A stretch of DNA of 51,185 nt from Streptomyces scabichelini (GTDB taxonomy: Bacteria > Actinomycetota > Actinomycetes > Streptomycetales > Streptomycetaceae): NCBI RefSeq assembly GCF_011045015.1, contig NZ_JAAKZY010000060.1, positions 1 through 51,185 of the forward strand, written 5' to 3'. Below the pieces are notes generated by a model. That model saw nothing but the letters and a program-made list of their open reading frames with translations. It searched no databases and was not told the origin of the DNA. Position 1 is the first letter of the stretch. Each line of letters opens with the position of its first letter. Positions 16,978-23,714 of this stretch are shown here, in pieces. Made by a program: the position numbers and the translations under genes.

Positions 16978-17749
16978 AGCCTCCGTAGCGGCGGTGTCGC
17001 GCCGCGTAGTCGCGCAGGGCGCGCAGGAAGTCGACCTTGCGGAAGGCCGGCCAGAAGACCTCGCAGAAGTAGTACTCGGAGTGCGCGGTCTGCCAGAGCA
17101 TGAATCCGGAAAGGCGTTGTTCGCCACTGGTCCGGATGACGAGGTCGGGGTCGGGCTGGTCGCTGGTGTAGAGGTGCTTGCCGATCATGTCGACGTCGAC
17201 GCTCTCGGCGAGCTGCTCCATGGAGGTGCCCTTGTCGGCATGGTCGAGGAGCATCGAGCGGACGGCGTCGGCGATCTCCTGGCGGCCGCCGTAGCCGATG
17301 GCGACGTTCACGACTATGCCGTCGACGTGCGCGGTGGACTGCTGGGCCTGCTTGAGCGCGGTCTGCACATGCGAGGGGAGGATGTCCGGCGTGCCGACGT
17401 GGTGTACGCGCCAGCGGCCGTCGGCGGCGAGGGTGCGTACGACGTTCTCGATGATGCCGAACAGCGGGACCAGTTCTTCCTGCGGGCGGTCGAAGTTGTC
17501 CGTCGACAGCAGCCAGAGGGTGACGACCTCGACGTCGGTCTCCGAGCACCAGCCGAGGAACTCCTCGATCTTGTCCGCCCCGGCACGGTGGCCCTGTGCG
17601 GTGGTGCTGCCGGCCGCCTTCGCCCAGCGCCGGTTGCCGTCCATGATGACCCCGATGTGCTTGGGCACCTGGTCGTGGTCGAGGTGGACTTCCACCCTGC
17701 GTGCGTAGACCCTGAGCAGCAAGCGGCGCAGGTTGTCGCGCAGGTTCAC
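16976..17749 (-). CDS. uppS: Isoprenyl transferase (undecaprenyl diphosphate synthase family)
   Basis: This cis-prenyltransferase condenses isopentenyl diphosphate units to build polyprenyl diphosphate, the lipid carrier for wall synthesis. The 257-aa length is normal. Motifs are IMDGNRRWA (35-43, catalytic Asp37), GHRAG (53-57), LWLLSTDNFDRP and DLVIRTSGEQRLSGF. The start is GTG 17749; GGAGGGG lies 12 bases upstream, somewhat far. The frame stays open further upstream but is not family-like there. Streptomyces genomes usually hold more than one paralogue, and chain length (C15, C50 or C55) cannot be judged from this sequence alone. Confidence 0.92.
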   Translation of the reverse strand: MNLRDNLRRLLLRVYARRVEVHLDHDQVPKHIGVIMDGNRRWAKAAGSTTAQGHRAGADKIEEFLGWCSETDVEVVTLWLLSTDNFDRPQEELVPLFGIIENVVRTLAADGRWRVHHVGTPDILPSHVQTALKQAQQSTAHVDGIVVNVAIGYGGRQEIADAVRSMLLDHADKGTSMEQLAESVDVDMIGKHLYTSDQPDPDLVIRTSGEQRLSGFMLWQTAHSEYYFCEVFWPAFRKVDFLRALRDYAARHRRYGG

Positions 17750-17930
17750 GTTATTAGTCAGCCCCTCCGTGCAGATGGCGGTCCCCCGAGGGCGACACCC
17801 TACCGCTGTGGGAGCCCCGCATTCCCTTGGGGTGCAAGGCCTGTGCGTTCCCGGCCGACCGCGATGCGACGGGCTGGGGCTGAGGAAACCTCGGCTGTTC
17901 GGGGGTGCCGTCGGCGGCAGCAGGGAGGAG

Positions 17931-17978
17931 TTCGAGGAGTGCTTTGAAGAGTGCTTCGAGGAGCGCTTCGAGGAGTGC
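17931..17978. repeat. 12-bp tandem repeat, four copies
   Basis: The unit is TTCGAGGAGTGC; copies 1 and 4 are identical, copy 2 is TTTGAAGAGTGC and copy 3 is TTCGAGGAGCGC. The array lies about 180-230 bases upstream of the prenyltransferase start. Confidence 0.9.
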
Positions 17979-17987
17979 ATAGAAAAC

Positions 17988-18020
17988 GGGCCGGTCCGTG
18001 GGGGGGAGACGGACCGGCCC
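17988..18020 (-). terminator. 12-bp perfect hairpin followed by TTTT on the minus strand
   Basis: GGGCCGGTCCGT and ACGGACCGGCCC enclose a 9-base G-rich loop. Read on the minus strand the stem is followed by CGTTTTCTA, resembling an intrinsic terminator inside the uppS upstream region. No minus-strand gene lies directly upstream to need it, so attenuation of the leader is possible. Confidence 0.55.
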
Positions 18021-18183
18021 GAGGGGGGGTTTCCACCATAACCCTTCGTAAGTGCTGCTGTGTGCATCGGCGTGCCACAACTACTCTCCGAAATCGCCCG
18101 GCAACGCCGAGGTGGATGCGGAGACGTTAATTCAGGTGCTGATCATGGCCGGATTGCAACAGAATCCAAGGAGAACGAGCGGG

Positions 18184-18231
18184 ATGAGGGCGAATTCAGG
18201 GGTTCCTGACCCCTTGTGGGGCCTTCGGTGA
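18184..18231 (+). CDS. Candidate 15-aa leader peptide before DUF192 gene
   Basis: ATG at 18184 follows AAGGAGA at 18168-18174 with nine bases of spacing, which is the best ribosome site in the neighbourhood. The frame runs 15 codons to TGA at 18229-18231, one base before the ATG of the DUF192 gene. A longer version would start at ATG 18145 (28 aa). The peptide (MRANSGVPDPLWGLR) has no recognised function. The arrangement suggests translational coupling, but chance cannot be excluded. Confidence 0.35.
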   Translation: MRANSGVPDPLWGLR

Positions 18232-18232
18232 C

Positions 18233-18640
18233 ATGTTCCCGGGGTACTCCGCATGGGTGACCGACCGCGAACGCCCGCTTGACGCCGTCGCTAACTTCGC
18301 AGCCATGGCCACCTTCACGACACCGGAGACGCCGGAGCCCATCCCGCTGGAGCTCGCCGAGTCGCGCCGGGCCCGGCGCCGCGGACTGCTCGGGCGGGAC
18401 GGGATCGAGGGTGCGATGCTGCTGACTCCGGCGAGCGCCGTGCACACGGTGGGGATGCGGTTCGCGGTCGACGTGGCCTACCTGGACCGGACGTTTCGGG
18501 TCCTGGCGGTGCGGACGATGCGTCCGGGGCGGGTCGGGCTGCCCAGGTTCCGAGCCCGGCACGTATTAGAGGCGGAGGCCGGGGTGATGGAGCGGTGGAG
18601 CCTGCGGCCCGGGGTGCGGGTGACTGTACGGGACTTCTGA
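18233..18640 (+). CDS. DUF192 family protein with a TTA codon
   Basis: The protein is 135 aa. The DUF192 core runs from RRGLLGRDGIEGAMLL through VHTVGMRFAVDVAYLD to ARHVLEAEAG and a final beta-strand. The function of this small beta-barrel family is not established; some archaeal and bacterial members are secreted, but no signal peptide is clear here. Leu112 is encoded by TTA (18566-18568), making translation dependent on the bldA tRNA. The start is uncertain: ATG 18233 has a poor ribosome site but would be coupled to the small upstream frame; GTG 18257 and ATG 18305 are also in frame. Confidence 0.8.
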   Translation: MFPGYSAWVTDRERPLDAVANFAAMATFTTPETPEPIPLELAESRRARRRGLLGRDGIEGAMLLTPASAVHTVGMRFAVDVAYLDRTFRVLAVRTMRPGRVGLPRFRARHVLEAEAGVMERWSLRPGVRVTVRDF

Positions 18641-18701
18641 GCGGACCCGACGGACCTTCCGAGCGGACTTCCCACCCGGCCTTGCACCCGGTGGCCGGGC
18701 A

Positions 18702-18726
18702 CCGCGCAGCCCCCTCCACTGCGCGG
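18702..18726. terminator. Hairpin terminator after DUF192 gene
   Basis: CCGCGCAG and CTGCGCGG form an 8-bp perfect stem with a 9-base loop, about 60 bases after the stop and between convergent genes. Confidence 0.6.
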
Positions 18727-18855
18727 CACCGCCCGCGCAGCTTTGCTTACGCGAATTACCTTGGACTGAACCTATGCGAGGCGGAGAGGCGAGTCGAGCT
18801 GTTCCGGATAACGATGCGGAAAACCCGCCGGCCGATCTACCCGCCCCCTCCCATC

Positions 18856-19248
18856 TCAGCCCGCCTGCCCGACCGTCGACGGCTCTGCACTCGCGGCCGG
18901 ATGTTCCGGGTGTTTACGGGTGATGATTTCCCTCATGTGGCGATCGCCCCATTCGCCCAGTGGCAGCAGCGCCGTGTTGAGCGCCTCGCCCAGCTCGGTC
19001 AGCGAGTACTCGACCCGGGGCGGCACCTCCCGGTACACCTCGCGGTGCACGACACCGTCCGCCTCCAGCTCACGCACCTGCTGGATCAGCACCTTCTCGC
19101 TGACCCCCGAGACATGCCGGCGCAGCTCCCCGAAACGCAGCGTCCCGCCCGCGTGCAGCGCCCACAGGATCATCGGCTTCCACTTGCCGCCCACCACATC
19201 CACGGCGGCGTCGAGACCGCAGCTGTAAGGACCCTTGCCCTTCGACAT
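18856..19248 (-). CDS. HxlR family transcriptional regulator
   Basis: The protein is 130 aa from ATG 19248, placed six bases after GGGAGAG. It has the HxlR winged helix: CGLDAAVDVVGGKWKPMILW, LRFGELRRHVSGVSEKVLIQ and a wing with VPPRVEYSLTELGEAL. The single Cys near the N-terminus (CGLDA) is common in redox- or aldehyde-responsive members, but no second Cys is seen. It is divergent from the winged-helix/AlkZ-like gene, with an inverted repeat between them, so it probably represses itself and that neighbour. Confidence 0.9.
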   Translation of the reverse strand: MSKGKGPYSCGLDAAVDVVGGKWKPMILWALHAGGTLRFGELRRHVSGVSEKVLIQQVRELEADGVVHREVYREVPPRVEYSLTELGEALNTALLPLGEWGDRHMREIITRKHPEHPAASAEPSTVGQAG

Positions 19249-19292
19249 GTCCATCTCTCCCAACAGTGCCAACAACAGCAGGTAGCGGACAG

Positions 19293-19307
19293 GAACTGAC
19301 CTAGTTC
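19293..19307. promoter_or_regulatory. Candidate HxlR operator GAACT-N5-AGTTC
   Basis: A perfect 5-bp inverted repeat lies just upstream of the -10 of the divergent gene and 45 bases upstream of the hxlR-type start. Short GTACT/AGTAC-like dyads are typical HxlR targets. Confidence 0.5.
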
Positions 19308-19312
19308 GGTTC

Positions 19313-19318
19313 TAACGT
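19313..19318 (+). promoter_or_regulatory. -10 element TAACGT for a leaderless start
   Basis: TAACGT ends seven bases before the ATG at 19326, and no ribosome site precedes that ATG. The mRNA probably starts at the start codon. Confidence 0.4.
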
Positions 19319-19325
19319 CGCCGCC

Positions 19326-20495
19326 ATGACATCGAGGATCACATGGGACGAGGCAAGCGCGCGGCGCTATGAGCGACAACTGCTGCGTACGCCCTCGCCG
19401 TCCGGCACACCGGTCGCCGAGGTCGTCGGCGCGCTGCTCGCCGCGCACGCGCAGGTCCTGTCGGCGGCCGAGCTCTCGGTGGGCCTCCGGCTCGACGGCG
19501 CGACTCGGCAGGACGTACGCGCGGCCCTGTGGGAGGACCGGAGTGTGGTGAAGACGTACGGCCCGCGTGGCACGGTCCATCTCCTCGCGTCCGCCGAACT
19601 CCCCTTCTGGAGCGCCGCGTTGACCGCGATCCCGGTCGGCCCGAGCCCGTTCCCGCCGGACGTGCGGATGACGCCCGGGCAGGAGGACGAGGTGGTCGCC
19701 GCGATCGGTGACGCCCTGGACGGGAAGCAGCTGACCATCGACGAGCTGAACGAGGAGGTCGTCGCCCGCACCGGGCCCTGGGCCGGTGACCTGGTGATGG
19801 AGGCGTTCCAGGGCAAGTGGCCGCGCTGGCGACAGGTGATGCACCGGGCGGGCCAGTCCGGCGCCCTGTGCTTCGCCCCCAACCGCGGCCGCAAAGCCAC
19901 GTACACCCGCCCGCCGCGCTTCGAGGCACTGCCCGCGGAGGAGGCCCTCGCCACGCTCGTACGCCATTATCTGTACGCCTACGGCCCGGCAACCCCTCAG
20001 CATTTCGCCAAGTGGGTTGATGGGCCGAAGAGTTGGGCTGCCGATCTCTTCGCCTCCCTGGCCGCCCGCAGCGGGATCGAGGAGGTCGACTTCGAGGGGG
20101 TGCCCGCCTGGGTCGTGGCGGGTGACACCGGCTTCCCCTCGGAGGGCGTACGCGGGGTGCGGCTGCTGCCGTACTTCGACGCGTACGCCATCGCCGCGCA
20201 GCCGCGTGAGCGGATGTTCCCCGGGGCCGCGTACCAGCGGGCCCTGGCGGGCGGCCAGGCCGGGAACTATCCCGTGCTGCTCGTCGACGGTGTGGTCGCC
20301 GGGGTCTGGCACCAGCGGCGGCAGGGGAAGCGCACGACGGTGACGGTGGAGCCGCTGGATCCGATGGGGCGCTTGGGGCGGCTGAGCGGGGCGCGGGAGC
20401 GGGAGCTCAGGGAGCAGGTCGAGCGGGTGGGTGAAATCCTTGAGGCCGCGCCGGAGTTGGTGGTGGGGAAGGTGACAGTCGGCGCGCACGCATGA
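19326..20495 (+). CDS. Winged-helix DNA-binding protein, HTH_42/AlkZ-like
   Basis: The 389-aa protein matches the HTH_42 superfamily of tandem winged-helix proteins, which includes the DNA glycosylases AlkZ and YcaQ. Recognisable parts are the N-terminal AAHAQVLSAAELSVGLRL (39-56), KTYGPRGTVHLL (about 76-87), the central FAPNRGRKATYTRP and the C-terminal LLPYFDAYAIAAQPRER. In AlkZ-type enzymes the catalytic motif is Gln-x-Gln at the position that here reads His41-Ala42-Gln43. Activity on alkylated or cross-linked bases is therefore possible but unproven. It is probably leaderless and controlled by the divergent HxlR regulator. Confidence 0.82.
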   Translation: MTSRITWDEASARRYERQLLRTPSPSGTPVAEVVGALLAAHAQVLSAAELSVGLRLDGATRQDVRAALWEDRSVVKTYGPRGTVHLLASAELPFWSAALTAIPVGPSPFPPDVRMTPGQEDEVVAAIGDALDGKQLTIDELNEEVVARTGPWAGDLVMEAFQGKWPRWRQVMHRAGQSGALCFAPNRGRKATYTRPPRFEALPAEEALATLVRHYLYAYGPATPQHFAKWVDGPKSWAADLFASLAARSGIEEVDFEGVPAWVVAGDTGFPSEGVRGVRLLPYFDAYAIAAQPRERMFPGAAYQRALAGGQAGNYPVLLVDGVVAGVWHQRRQGKRTTVTVEPLDPMGRLGRLSGARERELREQVERVGEILEAAPELVVGKVTVGAHA

Positions 20496-20524
20496 TCTGC
20501 GTCCGGCTGTAGTCCGCTGCGGCC

Positions 20525-20578
20525 GTTTCAGCTGTTTCAGTTGTTTCCGCTGTTTCGGCCGTTCCAGTGGTTTCGGCT
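20525..20578. repeat. 9-bp tandem repeat, six copies
   Basis: Units are GTTTCAGCT, GTTTCAGTT, GTTTCCGCT, GTTTCGGCC, GTTCCAGTG and GTTTCGGCT. The array fills the gap between the AlkZ-like stop and the arsR-type promoter. Confidence 0.85.
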
Positions 20579-20597
20579 GCTTGTCCGGTCGCGTCGA

Positions 20598-20603
20598 TAC
20601 GAT
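20598..20603 (+). promoter_or_regulatory. -10 element TACGAT for a leaderless arsR-type start
   Basis: TACGAT lies 7-12 bases upstream of the ATG at 20610, which has no ribosome site. The -35 would fall at the end of the 9-bp repeat array. Confidence 0.4.
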
Positions 20604-20609
20604 GACGTC

Positions 20610-20957
20610 ATGGGCCATGGAGTCGATGCGAAGAGCACCCGCGAACGTCTGGACGCCGTCGGCGCCGTGGACGTCGCCGCCACGCTCCAGGCCCTGGCCA
20701 CGCCCTCGCGGCTGCGGATCCTGGCCCGCCTCCAGGAGGGGCCGTGCGCGGTCGGCGAGCTCGCGGAGGCGGCCGGGCTCGAGCAGTCGGCCTGCTCGCA
20801 TCAGCTCCGGTTGCTGCGGAACCTCGGGCTCGTGACAGGTGAGCGGCGCGGGCGGTCGATCGTGTACGCGCTGTACGACGCCCATGTCGCGGAACTCCTT
20901 GAGCAGGCGCTGCACCATGTGGAGCACTTGCGGCTGGGGCTGCGGGACGAGACCTGA
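20610..20957 (+). CDS. ArsR/SmtB family metal-sensing regulator
   Basis: The protein is 115 aa from ATG 20610. The winged helix covers about 21-88 (LATPSRLRILARL, AAGLEQSACSHQLRLLRNLG, then the wing). The last helix carries D90, H92, H103 and H106 with exactly the D-x-H-(10)-H-(2)-H spacing of the alpha-5 zinc/cobalt site of CzrA and SmtB. It therefore likely derepresses a metal efflux gene on binding Zn(II) or Co(II). The Cys-containing alpha-3 site (CVC) of arsenic/cadmium sensors is absent; a single Cys62 lies in the recognition helix. No transporter lies beside it, so its targets are elsewhere. Confidence 0.9.
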   Translation: MGHGVDAKSTRERLDAVGAVDVAATLQALATPSRLRILARLQEGPCAVGELAEAAGLEQSACSHQLRLLRNLGLVTGERRGRSIVYALYDAHVAELLEQALHHVEHLRLGLRDET

Positions 20958-20968
20958 GGCCGCGTGGC

Positions 20969-21736
20969 TCACGGCCTGCGGGCCTCGATGAGGTGGCGGG
21001 TGCTGTGGGCCACGAACGGGCCCTCCGCCTCGATCCGTTCGTGCAGGGTGCGCAGGCGGTCCCGGTACCGGTCGACGGTGAAGCCGGGGACCATCCACAC
21101 CACCTTCCGCAGGAAGTGCACGACCGCCCCGATGTCGTAGAACTCCATCCGCAGCCGTTCCGCCCGCAGTTCGACGATCTCGAGCCCGGCCGCCTCGGCC
21201 TCGGCGCGCTCGCGGTCGGGGTGGCGGGCGTTGTGCTGGGCGTCCGGCTGCGGGCCGAGGAAGTACTCGACGACCTCGTACGCGCTGCTGGGCCCCACGT
21301 GCTGGGCGAAGTACGTGCCGCCGGGTCTGAGGACGCGGGCGATCTCGGTCCAGTACGCCCGTACCGGGTGCCTGCTCACGACCAGGTCGAACGTCTCGTC
21401 GGCGAACGGGAGCGGGGCGTCCTCCGGGGACGCGACGACGACCGCGCCGCGCGGGTGGAGGAGGGCGGTGGCCTTGGCGACGTTCGGGGGCCAGCCTTCG
21501 GTGGCGACGGTCAGAGGCGGGAGCGTGTCGGCCGAGTTGAGGACCTCGCCGCCGCCGGTCTGGATGTCGAGCGCGGCCTCGGCCTTCGCCAGCCGCTCCC
21601 CCATCGCCCACGCGTATCCCCACGAGGGCCGCGCCTCGGTGGCCCGCCCCTCGAACCAGGAGAAGTCCCAGCCTTCGGTGGGGGCCGCTTCGGCTTCCGC
21701 GACGAGTTCTTCGAAGGTCGTGCGTGCGCGGCTCAT
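20969..21736 (-). CDS. Class I SAM-dependent methyltransferase
   Basis: The 255-aa protein has a Rossmann methyltransferase core: LDIQTGGGEVL (motif I, about 56-66), VASPEDAPLPFADETFDLVVSRHPV (motifs II-IV, of which FADETFDLVVSRH is diagnostic) and EIARVLRPGGTYFAQHVG. Motif I reads DIQTGGGE, so the glycines are kept. The N-terminal WDFSWFEGRATEARPSWGYA is shared by a common actinobacterial group annotated simply as class I methyltransferases. The substrate is unknown. It is convergent with the arsR-type gene (11-base gap). Confidence 0.88.
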   Translation of the reverse strand: MSRARTTFEELVAEAEAAPTEGWDFSWFEGRATEARPSWGYAWAMGERLAKAEAALDIQTGGGEVLNSADTLPPLTVATEGWPPNVAKATALLHPRGAVVVASPEDAPLPFADETFDLVVSRHPVRAYWTEIARVLRPGGTYFAQHVGPSSAYEVVEYFLGPQPDAQHNARHPDRERAEAEAAGLEIVELRAERLRMEFYDIGAVVHFLRKVVWMVPGFTVDRYRDRLRTLHERIEAEGPFVAHSTRHLIEARRP

Positions 21737-21781
21737 GGCGTGATGGTGGCACCCTGGCTTTCCGGCTCGCGACTGATTTTG

Positions 21782-23416
21782 TTAGGCGTCGTTGTCGTGT
21801 CCGTGCCCCCGGCAGTCGGTGGGTGGGGTGTCGAAGCGGGTGGCCGTCGATGCGTTGCCGGTGAGGTCGTTGTCGGAGATCCGGCCGCCCGTCCAGGTGC
21901 CGTCGTGGGTGATCCAGATGCCGTGTGTCTGGGTCTTGCGTCGCTGGTCGTCCCAGACGCGGTTGCTGTGCACATGGGGGCCCGTGACAGCGGCCGCGGT
22001 GGTGAGTCCGGCTCGTACGGCGGGGGAATCCGGCAGTCGGTAGGCGGAGCCCGCTGCGGGGGTGCCGTCGCTCCAGGCCGTGGCCGCGCCGGGGTGCGCG
22101 GGAGCCAGGGCGAGTTCGGTCGCGGTGTTGAACGTGACCACGGCGCTCTGTGTGCCCACCGTCAGCTGCTTGCCGCGGTGTCCGTCCGGGGGCCAGTCGG
22201 CGTTTTCGTCGGTCATGGAGAGGCTGGTGAAGTGCACTCCTTCGCCGCCGCCCGATGTCGCCGGTGCGGCGCGGCGGCCGTTGTTGCGGATCCGGTTGCC
22301 CGCGATCGCCGTTTCCCGGAGGGCGGCGTCGATGCGTACGCCGTCGAGCGCGTTGTCCCGGATGTCGTTGGACTCCAGCACGATGTCCGTGGCCGGCTCC
22401 TGATCGCCGCCCGTCAGGTTGTGCTCCCAGTAGCCGTATCGTCCGTTGTTGCTGATGCGGTTGCCGCGGAAGGCGTACGGGCCTGGGGTGTTGCCGATCC
22501 CGAGGCCGTCGCGGACGTTGCCGTCGATGACGCAGCCGGTGACGATGCCGCCTCGTCCGCCGACGCCCGAGGTGCCCTGCGAGGACACGTCGAACCCGGC
22601 CTCGTGGTTGCCGAGCATCGTCGAGGAGGTGACCAGGAGTCCGTCGGCGCCCCAGTCGGAGATGCCGTACCGGTTGTCCTCGGCGTGGCAGGCGGTGATG
22701 CGGATGCCGCGGGGCGGCGGCCAGTTCTCCCGTTGCAGCTCCACGAAGATGCCGTTGGTTCCGTTGCCGATCGCGGTGCAGGCGGTCACCGTCAGCCGTT
22801 CGACGCCGCCCCAGCCGCCGATGCCGATTCCGATGCCCGCGCCTCCCATCTCCTCGCCGCCGATCTCCTCGCCGGGGTCCAGCCGTCCGCACCGTACGGC
22901 CAGGACGCCCTCGACGACCGTGTCCTGGAGGAAGTCACAGCCGAAACCGGTCGCCGCGGCGTCGTGCACGTACAGGTCGCTGAAGCGGCCCCGCAGCACG
23001 TACTGCAGGCCGATTCCCTTGGCCAGCGGGTCGTACCGCTCCGTCCGTACGCCCGAGCCGTCGACTTCGAAATGCGCGAAGGTGATGTCCGCCAGATGGT
23101 TGTCCGGGCCGGCTCCGTGCTGTGCGGCGGTGAACCAGGCGAGCGGCACCGGTGTCGTCGGATTGCCGGGATTGCACAGTACGAAGCAGGTGGCGCCCCG
23201 TCCGGCGCCGATCAGGGACACGCCGCTGCGCCAGAGTGTCGGCTGATCCCGCATCACATAGCGGCCGGCGGGGATGTGAATGGTCCGTGGTCGGCCGTCG
23301 GCGGCGCAGGCCGCGCCCACCGCGTCCACGAGCTTCGCGAACGCCGGCTGGTCGTTGGTGGTTCCGTCACCGACCAGACCGTGTTCGCGGGCGTCGACCG
23401 TCAACGGCATGGGCAT
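21782..23416 (-). CDS. Right-handed parallel beta-helix repeat protein
   Basis: The protein is 544 aa from ATG 23416, chosen because GAGGAG lies eight bases upstream; upstream in-frame starts lack this. The N-terminus GLVGDGTTNDQPAFAKLVDA matches the pectate-lyase/GH28-type beta-helix entry motif. The body consists of PbH1-like coils with recurring N-x-I/G-N-G patterns (TAIGNGTNGIFVE, NRISNNGRYGYWEHN, NDIRDNALDGVRID, NRIRNNGRR). No Sec signal is seen, so it may be cytoplasmic or exported another way. It could be a polysaccharide lyase or epimerase, but catalytic residues cannot be assigned. Confidence 0.8.
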   Translation of the reverse strand: MPMPLTVDAREHGLVGDGTTNDQPAFAKLVDAVGAACAADGRPRTIHIPAGRYVMRDQPTLWRSGVSLIGAGRGATCFVLCNPGNPTTPVPLAWFTAAQHGAGPDNHLADITFAHFEVDGSGVRTERYDPLAKGIGLQYVLRGRFSDLYVHDAAATGFGCDFLQDTVVEGVLAVRCGRLDPGEEIGGEEMGGAGIGIGIGGWGGVERLTVTACTAIGNGTNGIFVELQRENWPPPRGIRITACHAEDNRYGISDWGADGLLVTSSTMLGNHEAGFDVSSQGTSGVGGRGGIVTGCVIDGNVRDGLGIGNTPGPYAFRGNRISNNGRYGYWEHNLTGGDQEPATDIVLESNDIRDNALDGVRIDAALRETAIAGNRIRNNGRRAAPATSGGGEGVHFTSLSMTDENADWPPDGHRGKQLTVGTQSAVVTFNTATELALAPAHPGAATAWSDGTPAAGSAYRLPDSPAVRAGLTTAAAVTGPHVHSNRVWDDQRRKTQTHGIWITHDGTWTGGRISDNDLTGNASTATRFDTPPTDCRGHGHDNDA

Positions 23417-23543
23417 GTGGGCGCTCCTCTCGGAGGGGACGCACACGAGTGGTGCGGCGGGCAGCCACCCGGTGGGGCGACGGCTCCTCAACTCCGAGTA
23501 CCGGCTGTCCGCATCGCCCAATCATGCGGCCGGTCACGGATGC

Positions 23544-23579
23544 TGCGGGTGCCTTGGAATGTCCTTGCGGGTGCCTTGG
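23544..23579. repeat. Direct repeat TGCGGGTGCCTTGG, two copies 22 bp apart
   Basis: Exact 14-bp copies lie at 23544-23557 and 23566-23579, in the upstream region of the beta-helix gene. They may be a regulatory pair or a simple duplication. Confidence 0.7.
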
Positions 23580-23617
23580 GACGCTCTGAGCGGCCTTGGT
23601 CAAGCCCGGTGCGGCAC

Positions 23618-23665
23618 CGCGCCCCGTAGGGGCGCGGGGAACTGCGCGACCAGCCCCCACCGGCC
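23618..23665 (+). repeat. Dispersed Streptomyces intergenic repeat (copy 1)
   Basis: CGCGCCCC-GTA-GGGGCGCG forms an 8-bp hairpin and continues as GGGAACTGCGCGACCAGCC. The same unit occurs twice, reversed, at 32435-32562 (GGGGCGCGGGGAACGGCGCG). I recall this palindromic unit as very common between Streptomyces genes. Its function is unknown; it may act as a terminator here, after the LLM gene stop at 23715 on the minus strand. Confidence 0.75.
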
Positions 23666-23714
23666 CGCGGGTTCACAACCGTTCCTCCAGCGGAGCGCTC
23701 AGCCTTGGGATGCC

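Larger units (their letters stand above)
17750..18144. other. Divergent spacer upstream of uppS-type gene
   Basis: No supported gene lies here. The spacer contains a 12-bp tandem repeat (17931-17978) and a very stable 12-bp hairpin (17988-18020), both of which would lie in a long minus-strand leader if transcription starts above 18020. Short open frames across the repeat (Phe-Glu-Glu-Cys repeats on the plus strand) look incidental. Confidence 0.5.

Noticed and set aside
17733..18041. Plus-strand frame with Phe-Glu-Glu-Cys repeats
   Set aside because: The repeats come from the 12-bp DNA array; no ribosome site and overlap with the uppS start.
19170..22892. Very long minus-strand frame (about 1240 codons)
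   Set aside because: It crosses several real genes on both strands and its translation is Arg/Pro/Gly-rich shadow sequence typical of high-GC DNA.
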